Shown piece by piece: positions 27,788 to 39,293 of a DNA stretch of 64,000 nt. This DNA is from Bradyrhizobium sp. 139 (lineage in GTDB: Bacteria > Pseudomonadota > Alphaproteobacteria > Rhizobiales > Xanthobacteraceae). Below the pieces are notes generated by a model that did not search any database, was not told the DNA's origin, and worked only from the letters and a program-made list of their open reading frames with translations. The stretch lies in NCBI RefSeq assembly GCF_023074175.1, contig NZ_JADPKS010000009.1, forward strand, positions 60,345-124,344, in the 5' to 3' direction. Position 1 is the stretch's first letter, and each line of letters begins with the position of its first letter. A program made the translations under genes and the position numbers.

Positions 27788-28409
27788 GGCAGATCTCCGC
27801 CAGTTTCACGAAGGCGCGGGCGCGGTGCGACAGGCCAAGGCCGAGCGGCGGTAGGCCGTGCTTCTCGATGCTCTCCATCTCGCCGAAGGTGCGGCTGTGG
27901 CCGTCCGGCAAAAACATCGGGTCGTAGCCGAAGCCGGCATTGCCGCGCGGCGGCCAGACCAGCGTGCCGTCGACGCGCGCCTCGACCTCTTCGAGATGAT
28001 CGTCGGGCCAGGCGACGCAGAGCGCGGAGACGAAATGGGCCGTGCGCTTGTCCGGCGTGGTCGCGCCGCGCTCCTGCAACAGGCGCTCGATCTGCGCCAT
28101 CGCTGCGGCGAAGTCTTTGCCCGGACCAGCCCAGCGCGCGCTGTAGATGCCGGGTGCGCCGTCGAGCGCGTCGACCACGATGCCGGAATCATCGGCAAAA
28201 GCCGGAAGCTTCGTCGCCTGCGTGGCCGCGATCGCCTTGATCGCGGCGTTGCTGCGGAAATCGTCGCCGGTCTCTTCCGGTTCGGGCAGGCCGAGCTCAC
28301 CGGCCGATACCGCCTCGACGCCGTGAGGCGCCAAAAGCTCCCGCATCTCGGCGAGCTTGCCGGGATTGTGGGTGGCGATGACCAGCTTTCCGGTGATTCG
28401 GCGGTGCAT
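27774..28409 (-). CDS. rdgB: XTP/dITP (non-canonical purine NTP) pyrophosphatase
   Basis: 211 residues from ATG 28409. '[15 protein letters not shown]' (8-22), '[15 protein letters not shown]', '[26 protein letters not shown]' and '[12 protein letters not shown]' are the HAM1/RdgB motifs. Cleans ITP and XTP from the nucleotide pool. The frame stays open upstream through rph but the family start is this ATG, 11 bp after rph. Confidence 0.96.
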   Translation of the reverse strand: MHRRITGKLVIATHNPGKLAEMRELLAPHGVEAVSAGELGLPEPEETGDDFRSNAAIKAIAATQATKLPAFADDSGIVVDALDGAPGIYSARWAGPGKDFAAAMAQIERLLQERGATTPDKRTAHFVSALCVAWPDDHLEEVEARVDGTLVWPPRGNAGFGYDPMFLPDGHSRTFGEMESIEKHGLPPLGLGLSHRARAFVKLAEICLEPR

Positions 28410-28420
28410 GGGCCTATTGA

Positions 28421-29134
28421 CTACGCCACGGCCAGTTTCTGCAAGTCCACGAGGCGCGCGACGCCCTTGCGGGCCAGCACCATCAGCGCCAGGAACTCGG
28501 CTTCTGTGAATGGCTCGCGTTCCGCGGTGCCCTGCACCTCGATGATGCGGCCATCGCCCGTCATGACGAAATTGGCGTCGGTGTCGGCTTCGGAATCCTC
28601 GGCATAGTCGAGATCGAGCACCGGCGTGCCGTTGTAGATGCCGCAGGAGATCGCGGCGACGTTGTCGCGCATCACGTTGGCCTTGATCATGTTGCGCGCC
28701 TTCATCCAGCTGATGCAATCGGCGAGCGCGACCCAGGCGCCGGTGATCGAGGCCGTGCGGGTGCCGCCGTCGGCCTGGAGCACGTCGCAATCGACCGTGA
28801 TCTGGCGCTCACCAAGTGCTTCGAGATTGATGATGGTGCGAAGCGAGCGGCCGATCAGGCGCTGAATCTCGACGGTGCGGCCGCTTTGCTTGCCGGCGGC
28901 GGCCTCGCGGCGGGTGCGTTCGGAGGTCGCGCGCGGCAGCATGCCGTATTCGGCGGTGACCCAGCCGCGGCCCTGGCCCTTCAGCCAAGGCGGCAGGCGG
29001 TCCTCCAGCGTGGCGGTGACCAGGATATGAGTGTCGCCGAATTTCACCAGGCACGAGCCTTCCGCATATTTGACCACGCCGCGCTCCAGCGTCACGGGGC
29101 GCAGTTCGTCGGGCGCACGGCGGCTTGGCCGCAT
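28421..29134 (-). CDS. rph: ribonuclease PH
   Basis: Phosphorolytic 3'-5' exoribonuclease trimming tRNA ends. 237 residues, starting '[19 protein letters not shown]'. '[21 protein letters not shown]', '[28 protein letters not shown]' and '[18 protein letters not shown]'-like block ('[23 protein letters not shown]') are clear. First gene of rph-rdgB-hemW, divergent from hrcA with 181 bp between the starts. Confidence 0.97.
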   Translation of the reverse strand: MRPSRRAPDELRPVTLERGVVKYAEGSCLVKFGDTHILVTATLEDRLPPWLKGQGRGWVTAEYGMLPRATSERTRREAAAGKQSGRTVEIQRLIGRSLRTIINLEALGERQITVDCDVLQADGGTRTASITGAWVALADCISWMKARNMIKANVMRDNVAAISCGIYNGTPVLDLDYAEDSEADTDANFVMTGDGRIIEVQGTAEREPFTEAEFLALMVLARKGVARLVDLQKLAVA

Positions 29135-29259
29135 GGGAAATCCTCCAAAACTCTCGAAAAAGGGCTATTCGCGGTGCTTGTAGGTGGGGTGAGGGTGGGC
29201 GGCAAGGGGGAAGATCAAGGCCTTATTCACTCCTGCTTTCGAGCCCGCAAACACCACGC

Positions 29260-29288
29260 TTGTCAGAACGGTCCAGGATGGACAAATT
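29260..29288 (+). promoter_or_regulatory. candidate sigma-70-type promoter for hrcA-grpE
   Basis: TTGTCA at 29260-29265 and CAAATT at 29283-29288 are 17 bp apart, about 28 bp before the hrcA GTG. The -35 matches five of six consensus bases, the -10 is weak. No CIRCE element is seen near it. Confidence 0.35.
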
Positions 29289-29315
29289 ATGAGCGTCTGA
29301 GAGGAGTTACCGTCT

Positions 29316-30404
29316 GTGGCCCATCACGATCCGATCCATCTGATCGCGCCGCGCGCAGGCCTCGCCCAGCTCAACGAGCGTTCCCGCGACATCTTTCGTC
29401 AAATTGTCGAAAGCTATCTTGCGACCGGCGAGCCGGTCGGCTCGCGCAATATTGCGCGCCTGATCGCCATGCCGCTGTCGCCGGCCTCGGTGCGCAATGT
29501 CATGGCCGACCTGGAACAGCTCGGCCTGATCTATGCCCCGCACACCTCCGCCGGCCGGCTTCCCACGGAACTCGGCCTGCGCTTCTTCGTCGATGCCCTG
29601 ATGCAGATCGGTGACCTCAGCGAGCCCGAACGGCAATCGATCCAGAGCCAGCTTGCCTCCGTTGGCCAGGCGCAGTCGGTCGAGGCGGCGCTCGATCAGG
29701 CGCTGACGCGGCTGTCCGGTCTCACCCGCGCCGCAGCGGTCGTGCTGACGCCGAAATCCAATGCGCGGCTGAAGCACATCGAATTCGTCCGTCTGGAACC
29801 GGAGAAGGCGCTGGTGATCCTGGTCGGCGAGGACGGCCAGGTCGAAAACCGCGTGCTGGCGCTGCCGCTCGGAGTTCCCTCCTCCGCGCTCACTGAAGCC
29901 GGTAATTTCCTCAATGCGCGAATCCGCGGCCGGACCTTGGCCGAGGCGCGGCTCGAGCTCGAGACGGCGCTCGGTGAGGCCCGCGCCGAGCTCGACCAGC
30001 TGACGCAGAAGGTGATTTCGGCCGGCATCGCAAGCTGGTCCGGCGGCGAGAACGAGGACCGCCAGCTCATCGTCCGTGGCCATGCCAATTTGCTCGAAGA
30101 TCTGCATGCGCTGGAGGATCTGGAGCGAGTTCGCCTCCTGTTCGACGATCTCGAGACCAAGCGCGGCGTGATCGACCTTCTGGGACGCGCCGAGACCGCC
30201 GAGGGCGTGCGGATATTCATCGGCAGCGAGAACAAGCTGTTCTCGCTGTCCGGCTCTTCCACCATCATCTCGCCCTATCGGGATGCCGCCGGCCACATCG
30301 TCGGTGTTTTGGGCGTGATCGGGCCGACCCGGCTGAATTATGCCCGCGTGATCCCGACCGTGGACTACGCCGCGCGCATCGTCAGCCGCCTTTTGGGGGG
30401 CTGA
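29316..30404 (+). CDS. hrcA: heat-inducible transcription repressor HrcA
   Basis: 362 residues from GTG 29316, preceded by GAGGAG. Winged-helix N-terminus ('[30 protein letters not shown]', about 19-48; '[19 protein letters not shown]'), GAF-like middle and '[22 protein letters not shown]' / '[22 protein letters not shown]' at the C-terminus. Represses genes with CIRCE operators, typically groESL; no CIRCE copy was found in this window, so its targets are elsewhere. grpE follows after 98 bp. Confidence 0.96.
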   Translation: MAHHDPIHLIAPRAGLAQLNERSRDIFRQIVESYLATGEPVGSRNIARLIAMPLSPASVRNVMADLEQLGLIYAPHTSAGRLPTELGLRFFVDALMQIGDLSEPERQSIQSQLASVGQAQSVEAALDQALTRLSGLTRAAAVVLTPKSNARLKHIEFVRLEPEKALVILVGEDGQVENRVLALPLGVPSSALTEAGNFLNARIRGRTLAEARLELETALGEARAELDQLTQKVISAGIASWSGGENEDRQLIVRGHANLLEDLHALEDLERVRLLFDDLETKRGVIDLLGRAETAEGVRIFIGSENKLFSLSGSSTIISPYRDAAGHIVGVLGVIGPTRLNYARVIPTVDYAARIVSRLLGG

Positions 30405-30502
30405 CCGGCGTTTCCTCCGATCACGGGCGCTTGATTTTCGGCGCCCGAAGCACGATATCCGGGCCAGAAAAATCCGTTGAGACGAGTTCGAGAAGAGAGC
30501 TG

Positions 30503-31117
30503 ATGACCGATCGAGACCGGCAACCCGACGACATGACCCCGCCGACCGGGGAACCCGTAGTGTCGAAGCCCTACATCATGCCCGACGATCCCGAGCCCGG
30601 CTCAGTCGAGCTGTTGCAGACGGAAGCCGCCGAGGCGCGCGACCGCATGCTGCGCACGCTGGCCGAGATGGAGAATTTGCGCAAGCGCACCGCCAAGGAA
30701 GTCGCCGATGCGCGCCTTTACGGCATCACCGGCTTTGCCCGCGACGTGCTCGACATCGCCGACAATCTCCAGCGTGCGCTCGATGCCGTTCCAGCCGAGG
30801 CCCGTGCCACAGCCGATCCCGGCCTGACCTCGCTGATCGAGGGCGTCGAGCTCACCGAGCGCTCGCTGCTCAACGCGCTGGAAAAGCACGGCGTGAAGAA
30901 GTTCGATCCGCAGGGCCAGAAGTTCGATCCGAACTTCCAGCAGGCGATGTACGAAGTGCCTGATGCGTCGGTGCCCGCGGGCACCGTCGTGCAGGTCATG
31001 CAGGCCGGCTACACCATCGGCGAGCGCGTGCTGCGCCCGGCCCTGGTCGGTGTCGCCAAGGGTGGCGCGAAGGCGGCGCCGGCGGCCAACACCAACGAGC
31101 CGAACAGCGCGGCTTAG
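30503..31117 (+). CDS. grpE: GrpE, nucleotide exchange factor of DnaK
   Basis: 204 residues from ATG 30503, preceded by AGAAGAGAG. Long helix from about 35 to 85 with '[24 protein letters not shown]', then '[17 protein letters not shown]' and the beta domain '[21 protein letters not shown]' / '[26 protein letters not shown]'. Works with DnaK and DnaJ encoded 2.3 kb further on. hrcA-grpE unit; stop is 7 bp from that of the convergent nicotinamidase gene. Confidence 0.97.
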   Translation: MTDRDRQPDDMTPPTGEPVVSKPYIMPDDPEPGSVELLQTEAAEARDRMLRTLAEMENLRKRTAKEVADARLYGITGFARDVLDIADNLQRALDAVPAEARATADPGLTSLIEGVELTERSLLNALEKHGVKKFDPQGQKFDPNFQQAMYEVPDASVPAGTVVQVMQAGYTIGERVLRPALVGVAKGGAKAAPAANTNEPNSAA

Positions 31118-31124
31118 GCTGCGC

Positions 31125-31847
31125 CTACGCGCTCACCGCGATATCCGCAGACTGAATCCGCTTCACGCCGGCCTTGGCCATGTCGGCCCAGGCTTTTGCG
31201 AGCGAACCCTGCGTGTCGATGCCGCGGCAGGCGTCCTCCACCACATAGACCTCGAAGCCCGCCTTGCGCGCGTCGAGCGCGGTCCAGGCGACGCAGAAAT
31301 CTGTCGCGAGGCCGGCGACGAAGATGCGCTTGATCTTGCGCCCCTTGAGATAGCCGGCAAGGCCCGTCGAGGTCTTGCCGTCGGCTTCCAGGAAGGCCGA
31401 GTAGCTGTCGACGTCCTTGTGGAAACCCTTGCGGATGATGAGCTCGGCATGCGGGATCGCAAGGTCCTTCGACAGCGCGGCGCCATCGGTGCCTTGCACG
31501 CAATGGTCAGGCCACAGCACCTGCTTGCCGTAGGGAAGATCGATGGTCTCGAACGGCTTCTTGCCGGAATGCACCGATGCGAATGAGACGTGGCCTTGCG
31601 TGTGCCAGTCCTGCGTCATCACCACGTTTGCGAACGCTTTTGCCATCTTGTTGATGACGGGCACCACCTGCTCGCCTTCCTTCACGGCGAGGCTGCCGCC
31701 GGGCAGGAAGCAGTTTTGCACGTCGATCACCAGCAGCGCGGATGCATCGTCCGGCTTGATCGATGCCGCTGCAAGGAGCTTGGTTGGAGCGAGAGCCGCG
31801 AGCGCCGTCGTCCCAAGCGCCGTCAAGATGTGTCGCCGATTCAGCAT
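31125..31847 (-). CDS. pncA: nicotinamidase (isochorismatase family) with signal peptide
   Basis: 240 residues from ATG 31847. Catalytic triad Asp42 ('LVIDVQNCF'), Lys140 ('IIRKG') and Cys185 ('ATDFCVA'); metal ligands Asp80, His82, His86 ('DWHTQGH'). These are PncA features: nicotinamide to nicotinate in NAD salvage. Unusual: the N-terminus 'NRRHILTALGTTALAALAPTKLLAAA' looks like a signal sequence with an Arg pair, so export (perhaps Tat) is predicted, while most PncA proteins are cytoplasmic. A pyrazinamidase-like activity would follow from the family. Confidence 0.88.
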   Translation of the reverse strand: MLNRRHILTALGTTALAALAPTKLLAAASIKPDDASALLVIDVQNCFLPGGSLAVKEGEQVVPVINKMAKAFANVVMTQDWHTQGHVSFASVHSGKKPFETIDLPYGKQVLWPDHCVQGTDGAALSKDLAIPHAELIIRKGFHKDVDSYSAFLEADGKTSTGLAGYLKGRKIKRIFVAGLATDFCVAWTALDARKAGFEVYVVEDACRGIDTQGSLAKAWADMAKAGVKRIQSADIAVSA

Positions 31848-31970
31848 CGTTCGCCTCCCTCCGGAATGAATCCAGGTGGAGAGGAGCCTAGTTCCGCTTG
31901 TGTACGAACAGAAGCCCGAAAATGCTGCCTGCATTGGCGAGGAATCGAGCTTGAGCCGCCGGCGCGCTCA

Positions 31971-32022
31971 ACCTCTCCCGCTTGCGGGGCCCCTAACCCT
32001 ACCCCGCAGGCGGAGAGGGAGC
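31971..32022. repeat. palindromic repeat copy (CTCTCCCGC family)
   Basis: ACCTCTCCCGCTTGCGGGGC with a partner CCCCGCAGGCGGAGAGG about 10 bases later; lies between the nicotinamidase start and the exported orphan. Confidence 0.7.
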
Positions 32023-32043
32023 GCATCTCGTTCGGAGATGCAG

Positions 32044-32985
32044 CTACCCCTTCGGCTGGATGCCGTCTCGCACGGCGCGGAAGCGGGTGAAGGCGGCGGA
32101 CCACTGCTCGCGCGGGGCGCTGGCGACGATGCGCAGCGAGGCGCCGCCGCTGCTGAAGCGAATCCACTGCACCACGGTCACGGGCGTCTTGTCCTTGCCG
32201 CTGACGCCATCGATCCGGGTCTCGAAACCCTGCTGGCCGTTGATGCGCATCGGCTCGGACATGGTGACGCGCGACTCGCGCAAGCCTGGGATCTGGAGCG
32301 CCGCCTCCTGGGCGAAGCGGGCGCGGTCGTCGACCTGCTGCGGGGTGGCGCCGATCAGGCCGAGGATCATGAACGGCTTCGACTCATAACCTGAGCTCTC
32401 GTCGCCATCGGCCAGGATGATGCTGCTGCCCGGCGCCAGGGTGCGGATGTCCTTGAAGTCGGCAAGATCGGTGATCTTGAACGGCATCAGCGCGATCTGC
32501 TCTTCGGCCGAGACCTGCTTGCGGGTGACGGCGCTCGCAAACATCTGCCGCACCGCCTCGTCGCTGTAGATCCTGGTCGCGTTCTCCGGGATCTGCACCG
32601 CGACATAGCCGGAGAAGCCGGCGCCGGGCACGATCATCGAGTAGCGCTTCACCGGGGTATCGCCCGCCTTGCCGCTTTCCGTGGTGAAATAGGCAAGACC
32701 CGCGGGGGTTTCGATCTTGTCCTGCTTGACGCCGGCGGTGCCGGCGGGATTGGAATTGAAGGCGCTCACGACCTCGCCATAGGCCGCTGGCGGCAGCTCG
32801 GTGATCAGCACCTTGACGCTGCCGTCCTCGCTCTCGAAGCCTGGAAAGGTCTTGGCCGTGCTGAGGCCGACCAGCGGCACCATGCCGAGGCGCAGCCCGG
32901 GCGGGAAGATGGCATCGGCGGCGAGGGCCGGAAACGCCGAGGCGGCGAGGAGGGCGAGCGCGGCGAGGGGGCGGATCAGCTTCAT
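32044..32985 (-). CDS. exported protein of unknown function
   Basis: 313 residues from ATG 32985 (a GTG two codons earlier is possible). Clear signal peptide 'LIRPLAALALLAASAFPALA' with cleavage after ALA at about residue 23. The mature protein has no Cys, no lipobox, and alternating beta-type segments ('VKVLITELPPAAYGEVVSAF', 'YSMIVPGAGFSGYVAVQIP'). No family recognised. It is the minus-strand neighbour divergent from dnaK, with 394 bp between; whether it shares heat-shock control is unknown. Confidence 0.75.
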   Translation of the reverse strand: MKLIRPLAALALLAASAFPALAADAIFPPGLRLGMVPLVGLSTAKTFPGFESEDGSVKVLITELPPAAYGEVVSAFNSNPAGTAGVKQDKIETPAGLAYFTTESGKAGDTPVKRYSMIVPGAGFSGYVAVQIPENATRIYSDEAVRQMFASAVTRKQVSAEEQIALMPFKITDLADFKDIRTLAPGSSIILADGDESSGYESKPFMILGLIGATPQQVDDRARFAQEAALQIPGLRESRVTMSEPMRINGQQGFETRIDGVSGKDKTPVTVVQWIRFSSGGASLRIVASAPREQWSAAFTRFRAVRDGIQPKG

Positions 32986-33379
32986 GGGCACTCTGATTGG
33001 TTCACATTGAGGCCGTTCGATGGTGGGCCATCGGGCCGCTTTGTCGCGCGAGGCAGCCTCAAGGGCGGCTGTCCGGCCGCCCGCCTTTTAGCGGGTTTGG
33101 CGTTGCCGTAACAGAGCAGGACGGATCAGGGTGGCAGGGCCGGCGATAACCGAACCTGTTAATAATTCCTCACCCGCAAGGGCGGCTCAGCCCCGATATG
33201 ATCTTCCAAAACCCAATGTTTTCACGGCCGAAACTTGCGTTCGGTCCTTGCGGGCCCCTCCCCCCCTCCTATATGAGCGTCAACCATCGCAATATCGCGG
33301 ATGTTTGATCTTAGGGGGTTTCGGTTCGGGTGCCTTCTGGGCCCAGCCAGCCTGCCGCAAAAACAAGGATATCAGGACC
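32986..33379. other. 394-bp regulatory region upstream of dnaK
   Basis: No gene supported; the DnaK frame is open through part of it but lacks similarity before 33380. It contains the RpoH-type promoter at 33247-33274 and a C-run. A short GC hairpin (GGCTGTCCGGCCGCC) lies near 33065. Confidence 0.7.
33247..33274 (+). promoter_or_regulatory. RpoH (sigma-32) type heat-shock promoter of dnaK
   Basis: CTTG at 33247-33250, a 17-base spacer, and CCTATAT at 33268-33274 match the alphaproteobacterial RpoH pattern CTTG-N17/18-CYTATnT. The -10 ends about 105 bp before the dnaK ATG. Established knowledge: dnaKJ of Bradyrhizobium is RpoH-controlled, not CIRCE-controlled; this site fits. Confidence 0.8.
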
Positions 33380-35281
<1,902 letters not shown>

Positions 35282-35330
35282 ACCCCAAGAGGGTGATGAT
35301 GCGGACGGCTTGCACCCCAGACGCGCTACC

Positions 35331-35355
35331 GGCCTCCTCCCTCGCGGGGGAGGCC
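35331..35355 (+). terminator. GC-rich hairpin between dnaK and dnaJ
   Basis: GGCCTCC (35331-35337) pairs with GGAGGCC (35349-35355), with further inner pairing. No T-run follows, so it is more likely a processing or attenuation hairpin that lowers dnaJ relative to dnaK than a true terminator. Confidence 0.45.
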
Positions 35356-35526
35356 GTCGTGTCGGGCTCGGCGGGGCACGCCCCCGTTACGATCGATCAA
35401 TTCCCAGCCGTTATGATGAACGCCGCCGTGCTGCCCTCTGCCGCGAAGCGACGGGGTGCTTATATCGTCTCATGGCGACGCTGTTTCGCTCCGACTTGAA
35501 TCGCGATTGGATAGACCGAGTTCAAC

Positions 35527-36660
35527 ATGTCCACGTCCACCAAGCGCTGCTATTACGAAACGCTCGAAGTCGAACGCGACGCCGACGAATCCAAGCTGAA
35601 ATCGTCGTTCCGCAAGCTCGCGATGAAATTTCATCCCGACCGAAATCCGGGGGACGACACCAGCGAAGTCCGGTTCAAGGAAATCAACGAGGCCTACGAG
35701 GTCCTCAAGGACAAGGACAAGCGCGCGGCCTATGACCGCTTCGGCCATGCGGCCTTCGAGCAGGGCGGCCCCGGCGGCGGCGCCGGTTTCGGCGCGGGCT
35801 TCGCCTCCTCCTTCTCCGACATCTTCGAAGACCTGTTCGGCATGGCCGGGCAGCGCGGCCGCGGCGGCCGTGAGCGCGGCGCCGACCTGCGCTACAACAT
35901 GGAAATCACGCTCGAGGAAGCCTTTGGCGGCAAGACCGCCCAGATCGAGATTCCGGTCTCGGTCACCTGCGAGGCCTGCTCGGGCATCGGCGCCAAGGCC
36001 GGCACCAAGCCGAAGACCTGCTCGACCTGCGGCGGCGCCGGCCGCGTGCGGCAGTCACAGGGCTTCTTCACGCTGGAGCGCACCTGCCCCGGCTGCCAGG
36101 GCCGTGGCCAGATGATCGAGGACGCCTGCCCGTCCTGCTCGGGCCAGGGGCGGGTCACCCGCGAGCGGACGCTGTCCGTCAACATTCCCCCGGGTGTCGA
36201 GGATGGCACCCGGATCAGGCTCGCCGGCGAAGGCGAGGCCGGGGTCCGCGGCGGCCCGCCCGGCGACCTCTACATCTTCCTGTCGCTGGTCCAGCACCAG
36301 CTCTTCCAGCGCGACGGCGCCGATTTGCATTGCCGGGTGCCGATCTCGATGGTGACGGCCGCTCTCGGCGGCGAATTCGAGGTGCCGACCATCGACAGCG
36401 GCAAAACCAGGGTGAAGGTGCCGGCCGGAACCCAGTCGGGCCGCCGGTTCCGCATTGCGTCAAAAGGCATGCCGGTGCTGCGCTCGCGCCAGATGGGCGA
36501 CATGTACGTCCAGGTCGCGGTCGAGACCCCGCAGAACCTCACCAAAAAGCAGCAGGAATTGCTGGCCGAGTTCGAGAAGCTCTCCTCCGGCAATACTCAG
36601 CCGGAATCCGTCGGCTTCTTCGCCAAGGTCAAGGATCTGTTCAGCAATCGGGCGAACTGA
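35527..36660 (+). CDS. dnaJ: chaperone DnaJ (Hsp40)
   Basis: 377 residues. J domain with 'FHPDRN' (His-Pro-Asp), Gly/Phe region about 80-120, four Cys repeats 'CEACSGIGA', 'CSTCGGAGR', 'CPGCQGRGQ', 'CPSCSGQGR' binding two zinc, and the C-terminal substrate domain. Co-chaperone that stimulates DnaK ATPase. In one unit with dnaK; pmtA starts 88 bp later. Confidence 0.98.
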   Translation: MSTSTKRCYYETLEVERDADESKLKSSFRKLAMKFHPDRNPGDDTSEVRFKEINEAYEVLKDKDKRAAYDRFGHAAFEQGGPGGGAGFGAGFASSFSDIFEDLFGMAGQRGRGGRERGADLRYNMEITLEEAFGGKTAQIEIPVSVTCEACSGIGAKAGTKPKTCSTCGGAGRVRQSQGFFTLERTCPGCQGRGQMIEDACPSCSGQGRVTRERTLSVNIPPGVEDGTRIRLAGEGEAGVRGGPPGDLYIFLSLVQHQLFQRDGADLHCRVPISMVTAALGGEFEVPTIDSGKTRVKVPAGTQSGRRFRIASKGMPVLRSRQMGDMYVQVAVETPQNLTKKQQELLAEFEKLSSGNTQPESVGFFAKVKDLFSNRAN

Positions 36661-36748
36661 CTCGTCTTGACCGTACCGCCTTCGGCCTATACCTGTTTAT
36701 GACCATTTTCTGACACGCCGCGGTCCTGCGGTCCCGTCCGGTCCTGAC

Positions 36749-37348
36749 ATGCCATTGCCATCGTCCGCGCGTGCGTTGAAGAAGCCTCGTCTTGATGACG
36801 AGGTGCGTTTTCTCAGGTCGTGGATCGAAAAGCCCCTGCACATGGGCGCGGTAATGCCGTCGGGCAAGCTGCTGGCCCGGACCATGGCCCATTACGTGGA
36901 CGTCAACTCGGACGCACCTGTGGTCGAGCTCGGGCCCGGCACCGGCGCCATCACCACGGCCCTGGTCGAGCGTGGCGTCGACCAGAAGCGCCTCGTCCTG
37001 GTCGAATACAATCCGGGTTTCTGCGCCCTGCTGCGCGACCGCTATCCGCAGGCCAAGGTGGTGCAGGGCGATGCCTATCGCCTGCGCGACACGCTCTGGA
37101 ATGTCTTGAGCGCGCCGGCCTCCGCGGTTGTCTCCGGCCTGCCGCTCGTCACAAAACCGATGCTGACGCGGCTGCGACTGATCCGCGACGCTTTCACGGC
37201 GCTGGCACCCGGGGCCCCCTTCGTGCAGTTCACCTATGCGGTGGTGCCGCCGATCCCGAAATCGCTGCCCGGCGTGTCCACAGAGGCCTCGGAACGGATC
37301 TGGATGAACCTTCCGCCGGCCCGCGTCTGGGTGTATCGCAAGGGCTAA
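36749..37348 (+). CDS. pmtA: phospholipid N-methyltransferase (PmtA type)
   Basis: 199 residues. SAM-binding 'VVELGPGTGAITTAL' (about 58-72), 'LVEYNPGF' (acidic end of strand two), 'VVQGDAYRL' and 'SGLPL' (the post-motif region of this family). Methylates phosphatidylethanolamine towards phosphatidylcholine in the membrane. Established knowledge: in Bradyrhizobium japonicum pmtA lies next to dnaKJ, and phosphatidylcholine is needed for effective symbiosis. Here it follows dnaJ on the same strand, so heat-shock coexpression is likely. Confidence 0.88.
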   Translation: MPLPSSARALKKPRLDDEVRFLRSWIEKPLHMGAVMPSGKLLARTMAHYVDVNSDAPVVELGPGTGAITTALVERGVDQKRLVLVEYNPGFCALLRDRYPQAKVVQGDAYRLRDTLWNVLSAPASAVVSGLPLVTKPMLTRLRLIRDAFTALAPGAPFVQFTYAVVPPIPKSLPGVSTEASERIWMNLPPARVWVYRKG

Positions 37349-37404
37349 TTCCGCCGGCAGCTTTCTTGCGTGGCGGGGTGGTTTCGCCGAACGCATGGAA
37401 GCGG

Positions 37405-37983
37405 ATGTCCGCACCCAAAATCCTGGTCATTCCTGGCTCGCTGCGCACCGGCTCGCACAATGTGAAGCTGGCGGCGGTTGCCGCGTATGAATTTGCCCAG
37501 GCCGGCGTCGACGTCACCCGCATCTCGCTCGCCGATTTTCCGCTGCCGATCTATGACGGCGATCTTCAGGCCAAGTCCGGCGTGCCCAAGCACGCGATCA
37601 ATCTCAAGCGCATGATCGGTACGCATCATGGTGTGTTGTTCGTCTCGCCCGAATACAATGCTTCGGTGCCGCCGCTGCTCAAGAATGCGATCGACTGGGT
37701 CAGCCGCGTGCAGGATCCGCAGGAGGCGCGCGGCGACGTGTTTCGCAACCGCGCCTTCGCGCTCGCCGGCGCATCGCAGAGCCGGCTCGGTGCAGCCCGT
37801 GCACTCCAGGCGTTGCGGCTGATCCTGACTTCCTGCCACGCCAATGTGATTGCCAGCCAGCTCACGCTCGCCTTTGCCGGAGAGGCCTATGACGATATGG
37901 ACAGGCTGAAGAACGAGGGCGACATCGCCGCCTTGAAGGAGCTGGTGCGGCAATTGATCGACATTTCCCAACGCATGATGTGA
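37405..37983 (+). CDS. NADPH-dependent FMN reductase family protein
   Basis: 192 residues from ATG 37405 ('MSAPKILVIPGSLRTGSHN'). Flavodoxin-like: phosphate loop 'GSLRTGSHN' (11-19), 'FVSPEYNASVPPLLKNAIDW' (isoalloxazine region, about 77-96), 'RNRAFALAGAS'. Reduces FMN or quinones with NADPH, presumably cytoplasmic; substrate not defined. Between pmtA (56 bp) and pyrF (6 bp), so within a longer operon. Confidence 0.88.
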   Translation: MSAPKILVIPGSLRTGSHNVKLAAVAAYEFAQAGVDVTRISLADFPLPIYDGDLQAKSGVPKHAINLKRMIGTHHGVLFVSPEYNASVPPLLKNAIDWVSRVQDPQEARGDVFRNRAFALAGASQSRLGAARALQALRLILTSCHANVIASQLTLAFAGEAYDDMDRLKNEGDIAALKELVRQLIDISQRMM

Positions 37984-37989
37984 GGTGAC

Positions 37990-38700
37990 ATGATTCCAGC
38001 CGAGATCGCCCCGAAAGACCGCCTGATCGTTGCGCTCGATCTGCCCAGCGTCGACGCCGCGGAGGCGATGATCGCAAGGCTCGGCGATAGCGTCACCTTC
38101 TACAAGATCGGCTATCAGCTCGCTTATGCCGGCGGCCTGCCGCTGATCGGCAAGCTCGCCGACAAGGGCAAGAAGGTGTTTGCCGATCTCAAGATGCACG
38201 ACATCGGCAACACGGTGACGCGCGGGGTCGAGAGCGTCGCCAGGCTGGGCGCGACTTTCGTCACCGTGCACGCCTATCCGCAGACCATGAAGGGTGCCGT
38301 CGAAGGCCGCGGCAGCTCGAACCTGAAAATCCTCGCCGTCACGGTGCTGACCTCCTACAACGACGACGATCTGCACGCGGCAGGTTTCCGGCTCGGCGTC
38401 TCCGAGCTGGTTGAAGCGCGCGCGCAGCAGGCGCAGGTGCTCGGTGTCGACGGGCTGGTGTCGTCGCCAGAAGAGGTCGGCGCCTTGCGCAAGATCGTCG
38501 GCCACCAGATGAGCCTCGTCACCCCCGGCATCCGGCCGGCGGGCGCGGCGAGGGGTGACCAGAAACGCATCATGACGCCGGGCCGTGCGATCACTGCCGG
38601 CGCCGATTATCTCGTCGTCGGGCGGCCGGTGCTGGAAGCCACAGACCCCAGGGCGATCGCGGACGCCATCCACGCCGAGATCGCCCAAGCGATCGGCTAA
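37990..38700 (+). CDS. pyrF: orotidine 5'-phosphate decarboxylase
   Basis: Final step of UMP synthesis. 236 residues. '[11 protein letters not shown]' (11-21), catalytic '[13 protein letters not shown]' with the Asp-Lys-x-x-Asp tetrad (about 62-74), 'VTPGIRPAG' and '[13 protein letters not shown]' (phosphate site). Starts 6 bp after the flavin reductase gene and is followed by the DUF1330 gene. Confidence 0.96.
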   Translation: MIPAEIAPKDRLIVALDLPSVDAAEAMIARLGDSVTFYKIGYQLAYAGGLPLIGKLADKGKKVFADLKMHDIGNTVTRGVESVARLGATFVTVHAYPQTMKGAVEGRGSSNLKILAVTVLTSYNDDDLHAAGFRLGVSELVEARAQQAQVLGVDGLVSSPEEVGALRKIVGHQMSLVTPGIRPAGAARGDQKRIMTPGRAITAGADYLVVGRPVLEATDPRAIADAIHAEIAQAIG

Positions 38701-38723
38701 CCAAAAACACAGGGAGAAGAACA

Positions 38724-39035
38724 ATGGCAAAAGGCTACTGGATCGGGCGCGTGGATGTGAGCAATGACGAGGGCTACAAGCCCTATGCTGTCGCCAACGG
38801 TCCGATCTTCAAGAAATGGGGTGGCCGCTTCGTCGTCCGCGCCGGCAAGTTCACCACCGTCGAAGGCGCCAGCCGCACCCGCAACGTCGTGATCGAATTC
38901 CCGGACTACGAGGCCGCGATCGCCTGCTATAACTCGCCGGAATACCAGGCCAACATCAAGGTGCGCCAGCCGCACTCGATCGCTGACCTTATCATCATCG
39001 AGGGCTATGACGGTTCGCAGCCGTCGGACGGCTGA
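38724..39035 (+). CDS. DUF1330 family protein
   Basis: 103 residues. Ferredoxin-like dimeric alpha-beta barrel family: 'KGYWIGRVDVSNDEGYKPYAVANGPIFKKWGGRFVVRAG' start and 'RNVVIEFPDYEAAIACYNSPEYQ' centre (about 53-75). Function not known for the family. A GGGAGAAG ribosome site precedes the ATG. Between pyrF and dapB. Confidence 0.9.
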   Translation: MAKGYWIGRVDVSNDEGYKPYAVANGPIFKKWGGRFVVRAGKFTTVEGASRTRNVVIEFPDYEAAIACYNSPEYQANIKVRQPHSIADLIIIEGYDGSQPSDG

Positions 39036-39057
39036 GGCTGGGTCTGCGTGCGCGCCT

Positions 39058-39188
39058 CGTCCTTCGAGACGACCGCTCCGCGGTCTCCTCAGGATGAGGC
39101 TAAGCAGCATCGGCGCCCGTCGAATTTGCTGCCACATATTCCGACCTCATCCTGAGGGCCGGCCGTAGGCGGGTGTCTCGAAGGATGG
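39058..39188. repeat. 131-bp inverted repeat (CCTTCGAGAC family) between DUF1330 and dapB
   Basis: CCTTCGAGAC (39061-39070) pairs with GTCTCGAAGG (39175-39184), and CCTCAGGATGAGG with CCTCATCCTGAGG inside it. It may fold the leader between two operon genes. Confidence 0.85.
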
Positions 39189-39293
39189 CCGCAAGCGACC
39201 TGCCCGCCAAGGGCGGGAGCGCCCGTGCCCCCAGATCCCCTCGGTTGCCGGAACTGCGTCCCCCCGCTACAACGGCCGTGAGAGGATAACACC

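Noticed and set aside
30430..30458. RpoH-like site between hrcA and grpE (CTTG...CGATAT)
   Set aside because: Spacer is too long and the -10 half is poor; the CTTG is also part of a small GGCGC hairpin.
29135..33379. CIRCE operator near hrcA or dnaK
   Set aside because: I looked for TTAGCACTC-N9-GAGTGCTAA-like sequence in the upstream regions and saw none; the dnaK region has an RpoH pattern instead.
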